Shown: positions 44,448 to 53,158 of the stretch, one piece after another
How positions within the stretch are numbered: the stretch's first letter is position 1
Layout: the number at the start of each line of letters is the position of its first letter
Program-made: the position numbers and the translations under genes
The notes under the pieces: model-generated
The model's input: the letters and a program-made list of their open reading frames with translations, nothing else
What the model was told of the DNA's origin: nothing
Databases searched by the model: none
Assembly: GCA_959607715.1 (NCBI GenBank)
Contig: CAUHNN010000009.1
Location: forward strand, 20,277-84,276
Reading direction: 5' to 3'
Length of the DNA: 64,000 bases
DNA from: an uncultured Eggerthella sp.
GTDB lineage: Bacteria > Actinomycetota > Coriobacteriia > Coriobacteriales > Eggerthellaceae

Positions 44448-45263
44448 TTACCTACGCCTTCCCGCCTTCACCTGCGAAACACCCACATCGCCCTTACGGG
44501 GCGTGGAGCTGCGGCGCGCTTCCGGCGCAGGAACGCTTTGACGCGCATTGTTGTTTGAAGCAGGCGGCGCTGCATGCTTAGTAGGATCAACGCGCTTGTT
44601 GTCCTTGTTGTAATAGGCGTAGTAATACTCGGAGCCGGAATTCTCGCATAATGTAGCGCACACGCCCAGCACATGCGCTTCTGCCTTTTCCAGCTGGTTA
44701 TATGCCGCAACGATCTCATCGCGCTTAGCCCCGCCAACCTTCACCACCATCACCACGCCATCGACAAGGCGCGACATGATGGCGGCATCAACGAACGTGC
44801 CTACCGGAGGGGTAACGAGCAGCACGTAGTCGTACAGCTTGCACGCGTCGTTGATCAAACGCGAATAGGCCTTTGAATTAGCCAGATCGGCAGGATTGGG
44901 AATGTTCGGTTCGATGTCGAGGAACCACAGGTTGGGGGTGCTCGTCGTTTCGACGGCCTGCTCGAGCGTAGCGGAGCGGCTCATGACGGCATAGGCCCCA
45001 TAACGGGCACGGATGTTGAGCGCAGCGGCCAAACTACGGCGACGCATGTCGGCCTCGATCAGAAGCACGCTTTTGCCTGAACCGGCGATAGCCTGCGCCA
45101 GATTGATGGACGTGGTGGTTTTGCCTTCGTTGGGAACCGCACTGGTCACAACGATGCTCTGCACCGGGTCGTCAACCGAGGCGAACTGGATGTTGGCGAA
45201 CAGCGTCTTTGCAGCGTTTTGGATCTCAAGCTGGTTTGACGACTTCTTTTTCTTCTTACCCAT
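44448..45263 (-). CDS. cpsD: CpsD/CapB tyrosine kinase
   Basis: A 271-residue BY-kinase. Walker A VTSAVPNEGKTTTSINLAQA, Walker A' (VLLIEADMRRRSLA) and Walker B (YVLLVTPPVG) motifs are in order. A Tyr cluster (EYYYAYYNKDN, ~225-235) is the autophosphorylation region, followed by a basic Ser/Arg-rich tail. It is activated by the cytosolic end of the CapA protein at 45276-45938. ATG with AGGAGG upstream. Confidence 0.93.
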   Translation of the reverse strand: MGKKKKKSSNQLEIQNAAKTLFANIQFASVDDPVQSIVVTSAVPNEGKTTTSINLAQAIAGSGKSVLLIEADMRRRSLAAALNIRARYGAYAVMSRSATLEQAVETTSTPNLWFLDIEPNIPNPADLANSKAYSRLINDACKLYDYVLLVTPPVGTFVDAAIMSRLVDGVVMVVKVGGAKRDEIVAAYNQLEKAEAHVLGVCATLCENSGSEYYYAYYNKDNKRVDPTKHAAPPASNNNARQSVPAPEARRSSTPRKGDVGVSQVKAGRRR

Positions 45264-45275
45264 TCTTCGCCTCCT

Positions 45276-45938
45276 TTACTTCATGGTGGGAATACGGCCG
45301 ATAACGGGCACACCCAACAGTTCTTCGATTTCTTCAGGTTTGCGAATGCGCGTGTTGACCATATCCATCACCACGACGATGGCCACGGCGATGAAGATAC
45401 CCGCCAAAAACGCCACGGCGGTGTACATCAACCGGGGCGGACCGGAAGGCTCCTGCGGCACCTCGGCTTCGTCGATCAGGTTGACCGCTTCGACGGCCAT
45501 GATTTCCTGGGCAACGCTGTTGGTGGTGCGCGCAACGCCGTTTGCCACGGCAGCCGCCGACTGAGGAGAATCGCTGGTTACCGCAATGGTGATCAAGCGC
45601 GTGGTAGTTGAGTTGGTGACCTCGATCTTGCTGGATTCGAGTTCATCAACGCTCATCCCCAGATCCTTGGTCGTCTGCTGAACGACGCGCTCGCTTTCAA
45701 TAAGCTGGGCTACGTCGTTGGTGAGCATCTGAGATGCGGAAAGATCGTTGTACTGGATGGCAGCGCTGTTTTCACCCTGAGCAGACTGTGAAAGCACGTA
45801 CATGGACACGCTTGCCGTACAGGTGTTGCCCATCATCACGAAGGAAAACGCACCCATGGCAAGAGCGCAGGCGATAGGCAGGGCGATAACGAGCTTCAGG
45901 TGCTTGCGCAGCAGCTGAAACAATTCGAGGAGCGTCAT
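45276..45938 (-). CDS. Wzz/CapA-type chain-length and kinase-activator membrane protein
   Basis: A 220-residue protein with two TM helices (residues ~17-36 and ~165-187) flanking an extracytoplasmic Wzz domain. The proline-rich motif before TM2 (EVPQEPSGPPRL) is characteristic of PCP-2a proteins. The short cytosolic tail (RKPEEIEELLGVPVIGRIP) is the kinase-activating end, here separated from the kinase as in Gram-positives. Overlaps the LCP stop by 4 bp. Confidence 0.9.
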   Translation of the reverse strand: MTLLELFQLLRKHLKLVIALPIACALAMGAFSFVMMGNTCTASVSMYVLSQSAQGENSAAIQYNDLSASQMLTNDVAQLIESERVVQQTTKDLGMSVDELESSKIEVTNSTTTRLITIAVTSDSPQSAAAVANGVARTTNSVAQEIMAVEAVNLIDEAEVPQEPSGPPRLMYTAVAFLAGIFIAVAIVVVMDMVNTRIRKPEEIEELLGVPVIGRIPTMK

Positions 45939-47048
45939 TGTGCGGAAGCCTCCTTGGAAGCGGCGGAATCGGAAGAGGAATCAGTGGAAGCAGAACCCGT
46001 TGCTTGGGTGTTTTCGGTCTTCACCTCGGCCGCGCTCGGATCCTGCCCCGCATCGACCAATTCCATCATGTCCTTCCACTCGTCTTCGAGCGTGATGGTA
46101 TAGGAAACGCCATTAATGGTCTTCGTCGTGGAAGGCGTCATGCACGAATAGATGGAGATGTAGGGGTATGCCTTCTGGAATTGCTGAGCCAGGGTGATGA
46201 GATCGTCCAATTCGTAGTCGGTCGAAACACTCGACGCAAGCGACTGGATGGTGCCCGGCAGATCGGTGGGAGGAAGCGCCATGATCTTGTTCACGATTCC
46301 CTGAACCACCAGGCGCTGGTTTTCGGCGCGCTGGAAGTCGCCCTCAAGGTAACCGTAGCGTTCACGGGCGAAGGCAAGCGCCGTTTCGCCATCCATGAGC
46401 TGTTCGCCGGCACGGATGCTGACGCCCGTGTTGCTGGCGCCCGTCTGGTTGTTGGACTCGGGAACGTCGACCCAGATGCCGCCCAGGTCGTCGACGACCT
46501 TCTCGAGTTCGTCGAAGTGGATTTCCACGTAGTGGGAAATGGGCACGCCGGCCATTTCGGATACGGCTTCAACCGCGCCGGATGCGCCGCCGAATGCGTA
46601 GGCGGCGTTGATCTTCTGCGTGCCGTGGCCTTCGATTTCCACCTTGGTGTCGCGCGGGATGGAAACGAGCGTAACGCGGCCCTTGTTCGCGTCGATGCGC
46701 GCAAGGATCATGGTGTCGGAGCGCGAGGCGGTATCGCCTTCGCGGGCGTCGGAGCCCAACAGCAATGCGTAGTACGGCTCTTCAGCAGACGATGCGGAAA
46801 GAACGTTGGAAAGCTCCTGCTTTTCGGATTCATCCATGGACATGGAACCCGAAACGGAATTGAGCCACAGGGCACCGGCAATGCCGACGCCCGCGACCAG
46901 AACCACGATAACGGCAACCACAACGCCGAGCACCTTCAGCGCCTTGTGGCTCTTGCGCTTCTTGCGTACGCGCTTCAGGTCGTCGCTGTGGGGAGTAGGG
47001 GAAGTAGGTCCCGCAGGGCCTATCGAGCTATGAGATCCCCCCCCCCAC
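45935..47048 (-). CDS. LytR-CpsA-Psr (LCP) family wall polymer ligase, start in a ten-G tract
   Basis: LCP proteins attach capsule or wall teichoic-type polymer to peptidoglycan. From GTG at 46933 the product is 332 residues, beginning with a TM helix and then LLLGSDAREGDTASRSDTMI, SIPRDTKVEI and FARERYGYLEGDF, the phosphotransferase core. The frame continues upstream as a typical basic LCP N-terminus (DDLKRVRKKRKSHKA) back into a ten-G tract, but as sequenced no ATG, GTG or TTG is in frame. GTG at 47048, just before the tract, becomes in frame if the tract is nine G. It lacks a Shine-Dalgarno. A Ser/Asp-rich tail ends the protein. Start assignment is uncertain. Confidence 0.8.
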
Positions 47049-47073
47049 GAAAAATCGACAAAAGGAGGGGGGG
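47037..47073. repeat. Complementary homopolymers (C10 and G7) at the LCP start
   Basis: On the + strand ten C (47037-47046) and seven G (47067-47073) are separated by 20 nt and can form an all-GC stem. It lies between the alcohol dehydrogenase stop and the LCP gene, so it may terminate the former, block translation of the latter, or switch its frame by slippage. Confidence 0.8.
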
Positions 47074-47093
47074 CAAAACTCGAAATCGAACGC

Positions 47094-48293
47094 CTACAAT
47101 GCGCTTACGTATATCACCCGCGCGTCGTCGATGCCAAGCACCTTGAACGACCCGAAAGCATTTCCCTTGTTGGTTTCAAGGGTGGTAAGCAGGGACGTAA
47201 GGTTTTCCTCGACAATGCCCAATTCGCCCAAACGCGAAGGCATGCCGATATCGGCCAGAAAATGCTCGAAAGCGGCGATGCCGGTCAGCGCCGCATCGCG
47301 AATGCTCGCTTTCGCATCCGTTTGCGCTCGAATTCCGAAAACATCGCGCGCAAACGACGCGAACCGCTCGGGATCTTCGTCGAGCACATACCTCATCCAT
47401 GCCGGCATGATGACGGCCAGCCCCGCGCCGTGGGCAATGCGAGGATCGTGGGCGGAAAGCTCGTGCTCCAAGGCGTGGCTCGACCAATCGCCCGCGCGTC
47501 CCCCCATGCTGCGGCCCAGCCCCGCAAGGTCGTTATGCGCCAAGGTACCCGCCCACATCAAGTTCGCCCGCGCGTCGTAGTTCTCGGGGTCGCGCAACAC
47601 GATGCGCGTGCTTTCCATGATGGTGCGAATCAAGCCCGTTGCGATGTTGTCGGTCACGCTGACCGCTCCCACACCGCTGAAGTAGCGCTCGACCACATGC
47701 GCGATCATGTCGGTTGCGCCTGCCGCCGTTTGATAGGCAGGCAAGGTGAAGGTGAGCTGCGGGTCCATGAACGCCGCCACCGGACGGATAAGCTCGGACG
47801 TCATACCGCTTTTCAAGCCGAGTTCATCGTTGCTGATAACGCAGGAATTGCTCGCCTCCGAACCAGCTGCGGGAATGGTCAGCACACACGCAACGGGGAG
47901 CGCATGGTCGATCGCCTTCTTCTTCGCCGAAAAGTCCCACGGGTCGCCGTCGTAGTCGGCCGACACGGCTATCGCCTTCGCGCAATCGATGACGCTTCCA
48001 CCGCCTACCGCGAGCACCGCATCGACAGAGCGTCCCTTCACCAGGCGCACACCTTCGCGCACCTTCCCCACTTCAGGGTTCGGGCGCACGCCGCCCAGCT
48101 CTTCCCAGGAAAGGCCCGCTTCTTCAAGCGATGCGCGTACGCGATCGAGCGCGCCGGAGCGCACAACCGACCCTTGCCCGTAGACCACCAGCACGCGGCC
48201 GAAGCCCATCTGCGCCAAGGTCGGCCCCGTCGCGGCGAGCGCGGTTTTGCCGAATACGAATCGAGTCGGAGAACAGAAGGTGAAGTCGTTCAT
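47094..48293 (-). CDS. Iron-containing alcohol dehydrogenase
   Basis: A 399-residue Fe-ADH of the butanol dehydrogenase (BdhA/YqdH) branch reducing aldehydes to alcohols with NAD(P)H. Visible: CSPTRFVFGKTA at the start, the GGGSVID nucleotide loop, AGSEASNSCVIS, and the iron site HALEHELSAHDPRIAHGAG. AAGGATTCACC precedes ATG. It lies just upstream of the LCP gene but is probably a separate unit because the G/C hairpin lies between. Confidence 0.92.
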   Translation of the reverse strand: MNDFTFCSPTRFVFGKTALAATGPTLAQMGFGRVLVVYGQGSVVRSGALDRVRASLEEAGLSWEELGGVRPNPEVGKVREGVRLVKGRSVDAVLAVGGGSVIDCAKAIAVSADYDGDPWDFSAKKKAIDHALPVACVLTIPAAGSEASNSCVISNDELGLKSGMTSELIRPVAAFMDPQLTFTLPAYQTAAGATDMIAHVVERYFSGVGAVSVTDNIATGLIRTIMESTRIVLRDPENYDARANLMWAGTLAHNDLAGLGRSMGGRAGDWSSHALEHELSAHDPRIAHGAGLAVIMPAWMRYVLDEDPERFASFARDVFGIRAQTDAKASIRDAALTGIAAFEHFLADIGMPSRLGELGIVEENLTSLLTTLETNKGNAFGSFKVLGIDDARVIYVSAL

Positions 48294-48327
48294 GGTGAAT
48301 CCTTTCTCGGTTTCCAGCGAGCCCGCC

Positions 48328-49545
48328 CTACAAGGCCTGAGGCGCGGGGAACAACGTTAAGCAAAAGAGAGCGGGCGTGTCCTTCACCACCGGAGAAGGA
48401 CATCCCTTTGCCTCCAAGACGCGCTTCATGGCCGGGAAGCCCGTTCCGCGATGAAGGGCGACGGTGGCGCCGTTGGCGTATGGGGTCGATTCGAGCAGCT
48501 CCGCCAGATGCTGATTGCGCGTGGACGATACTCCCACTTCATCCACCAGATCCGACGAAACGACGCCGAACATCCCGCCAGGACTGACGATATCCAAATG
48601 GCTGGGATAGCAATTGACCTGCACCTGGCTTCCCCGCCCGAGGCGCGAATAATCGCGATGCATCAACGCGTTGCATACCGCTTCCCTGACGGCAATTTCC
48701 GGGTAGCGCGCGTCGTTTCGCGTGACCGCCTGAACCGTGTCGTACAGCACGTCGGGAATGGGGCCCGCCATCACTTCCGCGTCGGGGAGCGAAAGAGAGC
48801 CGTCGACTTCCCCTTCGGGCGGAAACGACGCGAAGGATACGGTCAATCGCGGGTAGAAGTGCTGCGGGTACACCCCAAGCGCCAGCAAGCCGGCGAGCGT
48901 CGGATGGATGCGGCCATCCATCCCGCGGGCAAGGACGTTGAGCGCCATCAGGGCCTCGCGGTCGGAAAGGCCGCCGAAGATGCGCGGATGCATGGAGCGG
49001 CGTCGCTCGAGCAGACCCTGAACCAGATCGGGCCGCAGATCTTCGGGAAGGGCTTCTTCCACGACGTCGATGTCGTGGTGGGGCTGCATCCCCGCTTCCA
49101 CCAAACGATCGATTTCGTACTGACTTAAATGGCGGTCGCCATCGCCGGTCCTGATGAAGGAGCCTTTGTACATACCGCGATCCGTTACGTAGCACGGCTT
49201 GTCGACGGGTGCCATTTCCATGATTTCCGCCACCACTACGGCGGCCCCTTCGAACTGGGCGATGCGCATGTCGGGACGCACGGGAGGGGTCATCTTGTCT
49301 GCGCAGAGCGTGGCCATGGAATCGAAGATGCGCTTAGCGTCGAAGCCTTCTATGGGCTTGAAGCCGTAGCGCTCCGACAAGCCGAGCACCACTACCCCGC
49401 CCATAGCGTTCGCGAAGGCCGACACGGATTCGCCCATGCTCTGCGGCAGACGTTCCACCGATTCCTTCACTTCGACGAGCTGGATGTCACCGCCCGCGAA
49501 ACGCATTTCCTCGACGATGCGCGCAAGCCTTTCGTCGCTAATCAT
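48328..49545 (-). CDS. AlbA-2 (Schlafen-like) and HATPase domain protein
   Basis: A 405-residue predicted transcriptional regulator. The N-terminal AlbA_2/Schlafen domain (LVEVKESVERLPQSMGESV then GVVVLGLSE) is followed by an HSP90/histidine-kinase-like ATPase (HATPase_c_4) with IAVREAVCNALMHRDYS and LDIVSPGGMFG as N and G boxes. Such proteins occur in most anaerobes and bind nucleic acid; function unproven. SD GGGGGAG upstream of ATG. Single-gene unit. Confidence 0.85.
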   Translation of the reverse strand: MISDERLARIVEEMRFAGGDIQLVEVKESVERLPQSMGESVSAFANAMGGVVVLGLSERYGFKPIEGFDAKRIFDSMATLCADKMTPPVRPDMRIAQFEGAAVVVAEIMEMAPVDKPCYVTDRGMYKGSFIRTGDGDRHLSQYEIDRLVEAGMQPHHDIDVVEEALPEDLRPDLVQGLLERRRSMHPRIFGGLSDREALMALNVLARGMDGRIHPTLAGLLALGVYPQHFYPRLTVSFASFPPEGEVDGSLSLPDAEVMAGPIPDVLYDTVQAVTRNDARYPEIAVREAVCNALMHRDYSRLGRGSQVQVNCYPSHLDIVSPGGMFGVVSSDLVDEVGVSSTRNQHLAELLESTPYANGATVALHRGTGFPAMKRVLEAKGCPSPVVKDTPALFCLTLFPAPQAL

Positions 49546-49811
49546 GGCTCCCCCTCTGCGTGGTTTCCCTGCGTTTCATTCTTTCGCATGAAGGGATCGC
49601 TTGCAATACAAAGCGGCCCTTTGGGTGTGATGTGCGCAGGGTGCCCGATGGCGACCGCAGCGACGGGTGCGGGCGCTGGCAGCTGCGGGGGCGGCGGGGG
49701 CGCGGAGGCATCCTGCACGCCTGGCAACAGCACCCTTTCATTCCTATGGGCATTGCGTGGCATCCGGATCACGACGAGTCGCGAGGCGTTCGTGATGCTA
49801 GGATTTCGCTC

Positions 49812-50627
49812 ATGAGAAACCACACCACACGCACTTCATCCTTCCCCGCCCCCCGACGGGTCTTCGTTGCTGCCGCTGCCCTTTGTGCAGTGACGTTCGC
49901 TTTCTGCGCCATGGCACTGACGGGTTGCTCCAACAACGCCAATCGATGGAACTGGGACGACCTTGAAAACCGCGACGGCCGCATGGTCTACCTCGAAAAC
50001 GGCGAAGTGGCCTCCAGCATCGGCATCGACGTATCGAGCCTTCAGGGCGAAATCGATTGGAACGCCGTTCGCGACGACGGCGTGGAATTCGCCATGATCC
50101 GCTGCGGTAGACGCGGCTACACCGAAGGCGCGCTTTACGTCGACGACACCTTCCACCAAAACGTCGCAGGCGCCACAGGAGCCGGCGTGCCTTTTGGCGT
50201 CTACTTCTTCTCGCAGGCAGTAAACGAAGATGAAGCGCGCGAAGAAGCGGAATTCGTGCTCGAGCTGATCAACGGCACCGGCGTTAAATATCCGGTGGTT
50301 TTCGATCAAGAGCCCGTCGATGATCCACAGGGCCGCGCGAACAACCTTTCCGCCGACCAGCTGACGAAGAACGCCCAGGCATTCTGCGAGCGCATCGATC
50401 AGGCAGGATACCAGACGATGGTGTACGGCAATCAGCATGATCTGAGCCGCATGAACGTTCATGATTTGGGCTACGACGTGTGGTACGCCGAGTACACCGA
50501 TGGTCATCCCACCGGCGATTTCGATTTCGTGATGTGGCAGTACACCAACAAGGGATCCGTCGCCGGCATCGAAGACAATGTCGACATGGATATCCTCTTC
50601 GAGCGCTCTATCGTGCGGATGCACTAG
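49812..50627 (+). CDS. GH25 family lysozyme-like lipoprotein
   Basis: A 271-residue exported muramidase. The N-terminus has a positively charged start, a hydrophobic segment and a lipobox (ALTGC; Cys ~38), so it is membrane-anchored. The GH25 fold follows: SIGIDVSSLQGEIDWNAVR, EFAMIRCGRRGYTEG, YFFSQAVNEDEA, and PVVFDQEPV, with the catalytic Asp-x-Glu pair, then QTMVYGN and DFVMWQYT. Cleaves peptidoglycan MurNAc-GlcNAc bonds. It faces the Schlafen-like gene divergently. Longer starts upstream are rejected because they lack signal-peptide character. Confidence 0.9.
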   Translation: MRNHTTRTSSFPAPRRVFVAAAALCAVTFAFCAMALTGCSNNANRWNWDDLENRDGRMVYLENGEVASSIGIDVSSLQGEIDWNAVRDDGVEFAMIRCGRRGYTEGALYVDDTFHQNVAGATGAGVPFGVYFFSQAVNEDEAREEAEFVLELINGTGVKYPVVFDQEPVDDPQGRANNLSADQLTKNAQAFCERIDQAGYQTMVYGNQHDLSRMNVHDLGYDVWYAEYTDGHPTGDFDFVMWQYTNKGSVAGIEDNVDMDILFERSIVRMH

Positions 50628-50933
50628 GATCCTCGGCATCCCAAGATTCCATGGTCCCTGGTGGATCGGTATTCACATCGTTCCATGAAAGCGACGACTC
50701 GCCCCGGGCTCTTGTCTCCATGGCGCAGGATCAAAAGAGGGCGGAAGGAAACATGAACGCAGCGGCGGAAGCGGGCCTTCGGGCGCGCTTCGCTGAAGGA
50801 ACAAGCGGATGCCCTCGAGATGGGGAAGAGGGCGCAGAGGCACGTGACCCCCCGATGCCCGAAGCGGCGGAAGCGCAACCGCCTCCGCCGCTGACTAATT
50901 TCGCGAGGTCACCCCACCGCCAATCCGAAACCG
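50628..50933. other. Intergenic region, no gene seen
   Basis: About 300 bp between the convergent GH25 and EF-G2 genes. Both strands have open frames, but none with a ribosome site or recognisable domain. A GCGGCGG/CCGCCGC pairing near 50868-50892 may act as terminator. Nothing else is visible. Confidence 0.5.
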
Positions 50934-52994
50934 CTATTTACGCGAAGCCTGATACTCCTCGACCAAGCGCTGCTGCACGTCGAAGGGAGCGGGCTCGTAT
51001 CCATTGATCTCTAGCGAATACGTACCGGAACCACGCGTGAGGGCGCGAAGGTCCTTCGTGTAACCGATTACCTCGGCATAGGGAACGCGGACCACGATGA
51101 TGGTATCGCCGGCGTCGTCGGAGTCGGTGCCCACGATACGCCCGCGGCGCGTGGCTACGTCGCCCATCACCGCGCCGGCGTATTCTTCCCCAACCACAAT
51201 ATTCATGTCGGCCATGGGCTCAAGCACCACCGGATCGGCTTTTTCGCACGCAGCGCGGAATCCAATGCGCGCCGCCGTCTTGAACGCCATTTCATTGGAA
51301 TCGACCGCATGATAGGAACCGTCATAAACCACGCAGGACACATCGACCATGGGATACCCGGCCAAGAAACCTTCCGCCATGGCATCCTGCACGCCCTTGT
51401 CGACAGCGGGAATGAGATTCTTCGGAATGCGACCGCCCACCACTTCGCTGGCGAACATATAGCCCTCGCCGGGGTTCGGGGAAAGGCGCAGCCAGCAATC
51501 GCCGAACTGGCCCGAACCACCCGTCTGCTTCTTGTGGCGACCCTGAGCCTCGGCCGTCTTCGTGATGGTCTCGCGATACGGAATGCGAACCGGCACCTGA
51601 TCGACCTCGATGCCCGTCTGCGCCTTCAGGCGATTGAGCAGAACGTCGACCTGCATATCGCCCATCGTGTAGAGAAGCTGCTGACGCGTTTCCTCGTCGC
51701 GAACCAACTTGACGGTGGGATCGACCTCGGCCTGACGGGCAAGGAACGTCCCGAGTTTGTCCTCGTCGGCCTTGCTGCGCGCAGCCAAACAAACAGGATA
51801 CTGCGGAATGGGCAGCGGCAGCGGATCGACCGCGATGGCGCCCGACAAGGAAAGCGTATCGCCCGTGCGCGTTTCGGCAAGCTTCGGGATAACCACGATG
51901 TCGCCTGCCTTGGCGCTCTTCACGTCCATGGGCTCCTTGCCCATCATCACGTACAGATGGCCCAGGCGCTCTTTCTTGCCCGTGCGCGCGTTGACAAGTT
52001 CGCTACCGGGCTCGAGATAACCGGAAAGCACCTTCACGAAACTCAAGCGGCCGACGAACGGGTCGGCAACGGTCTTGAACACAAATCCCGCCGGCTCGCC
52101 CGTTTCGTCGACCATGAGTTCGGACCCATCGGCAAGGTAGAAGGGGCCGTGATGGCGAGGATGCGGGAAGTAGCTGCAGATGTCGTCCATGATGCCCTGG
52201 ATACCCTGCTCGATGATGGTGGAACCGACGAACACCGGAATGAAGATCTCCTGCGCAATGGCTTCGGCGAAGAGGGATTCCAGCTCCTCTTGAGAAAGCT
52301 GCTCTTCCCCATCGAGGTATTTCATCATCAGCTCGTCGTCGGCTTCCGCAACGAGATCGCACAGCTTGTCGCGCGCGATCTGAGCGGCGTCGGCATATTC
52401 TTCGGGAATGTCTTCCACGCGTTCGCCGCCGTCGACGAAATAACGCGCCTTCATACGGAGCACGTCGATGACGCCCTTGAAACCCTTGTCGACGCCGATG
52501 GGAATGGTGACAGCGCCCAAACGAGAACCGAAGCGGGCGTGGAGCTGGGCCATCGCGATGTCGAAGTTCGCCCCTTCGCGGTCGATGTGGTTGATGAAGA
52601 TGCAGCGAGACGTGCGCATGACCTCGGCCTCATGCCAAAGACGCGTGGTCATGGTCTGGGGGCCGGCGACTGCGTCGACCACGAACATGCACATCTCGCA
52701 TACCTGCATGGTCGCCAGCGTATCGCCCAAGAAGTCGGCCTGGCCGGAGGTGTCGAGCAGGTTGATTTTGTAATCCGTGCCGTACGGGATGGGCGCGATG
52801 GAGGTGCCTAACGTAAAACGACGGCGAATCTCTTCCTCGTCGTAATCGAGGTAGGATTTGCCGTCGTGCGTCGTTCCCATGCGGGGAGTTTTGCCCGAGA
52901 TGTGAAGCATCGCCTCCGCGAACGAGGTTTTGCCTGCGCCATCTTGGCCGACAAGAGCGATGTTGCGCACATGTTCAGTTGCAGGAGCAGCCAT
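50934..52994 (-). CDS. EF-G-like translational GTPase (EF-G2) with altered switch residues
   Basis: A 686-residue paralogue of elongation factor G with all five domains (domain IV around 470-600, TKTAEAQGRHKKQTGGSGQF). G1 is ALVGQDGAGKTSF, but G3 reads DTSGQADF where true EF-G has DTPGHVDF, so the GTP-hydrolysis His is Gln, and G4 is NHID rather than NKxD. The family (actinobacterial EF-G2/FusA2) is known for weak or no GTPase. ATG at 52994 matches the family start; a GTG 11 codons earlier is possible. Upstream lies the palindrome at 53095-53110. Confidence 0.88.
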   Translation of the reverse strand: MAAPATEHVRNIALVGQDGAGKTSFAEAMLHISGKTPRMGTTHDGKSYLDYDEEEIRRRFTLGTSIAPIPYGTDYKINLLDTSGQADFLGDTLATMQVCEMCMFVVDAVAGPQTMTTRLWHEAEVMRTSRCIFINHIDREGANFDIAMAQLHARFGSRLGAVTIPIGVDKGFKGVIDVLRMKARYFVDGGERVEDIPEEYADAAQIARDKLCDLVAEADDELMMKYLDGEEQLSQEELESLFAEAIAQEIFIPVFVGSTIIEQGIQGIMDDICSYFPHPRHHGPFYLADGSELMVDETGEPAGFVFKTVADPFVGRLSFVKVLSGYLEPGSELVNARTGKKERLGHLYVMMGKEPMDVKSAKAGDIVVIPKLAETRTGDTLSLSGAIAVDPLPLPIPQYPVCLAARSKADEDKLGTFLARQAEVDPTVKLVRDEETRQQLLYTMGDMQVDVLLNRLKAQTGIEVDQVPVRIPYRETITKTAEAQGRHKKQTGGSGQFGDCWLRLSPNPGEGYMFASEVVGGRIPKNLIPAVDKGVQDAMAEGFLAGYPMVDVSCVVYDGSYHAVDSNEMAFKTAARIGFRAACEKADPVVLEPMADMNIVVGEEYAGAVMGDVATRRGRIVGTDSDDAGDTIIVVRVPYAEVIGYTKDLRALTRGSGTYSLEINGYEPAPFDVQQRLVEEYQASRK

Positions 52995-53094
52995 GGATAC
53001 CACCAGCTTCCTTGACCGCGCCTTCACCCCTCAAGCGCGGACGGTTCACGCCGTTTCGCACCCTTCCGGAACGAAGCGGGAGGTCGTATACGGT

Positions 53095-53110
53095 GAACGC
53101 GTTCAGCGTT
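53095..53110. promoter_or_regulatory. Palindromic element, copy 2 (inverse of 10654-10669)
   Basis: GAACGCGTTCAGCGTT is the exact reverse complement of AACGCTGAACGCGTTC at 10654-10669. Here the core is a 12-bp perfect palindrome, TGAACGCGTTCA, about 100 bp upstream of EF-G2. Confidence 0.4.
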
Positions 53111-53135
53111 TGATTACAAGTGTAGCGCAACGAAA

Positions 53136-53156
53136 GAAAGGGGAAAGTCCCCTTTC
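53136..53156 (-). terminator. Terminator after the trigger-factor-like gene
   Basis: GAAAGGGG (53136-53143) and CCCCTTTC (53149-53156) form an 8-bp stem just past the stop at 53159; leftward it is followed by TTTC. Confidence 0.7.
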
Positions 53157-53158
53157 CC

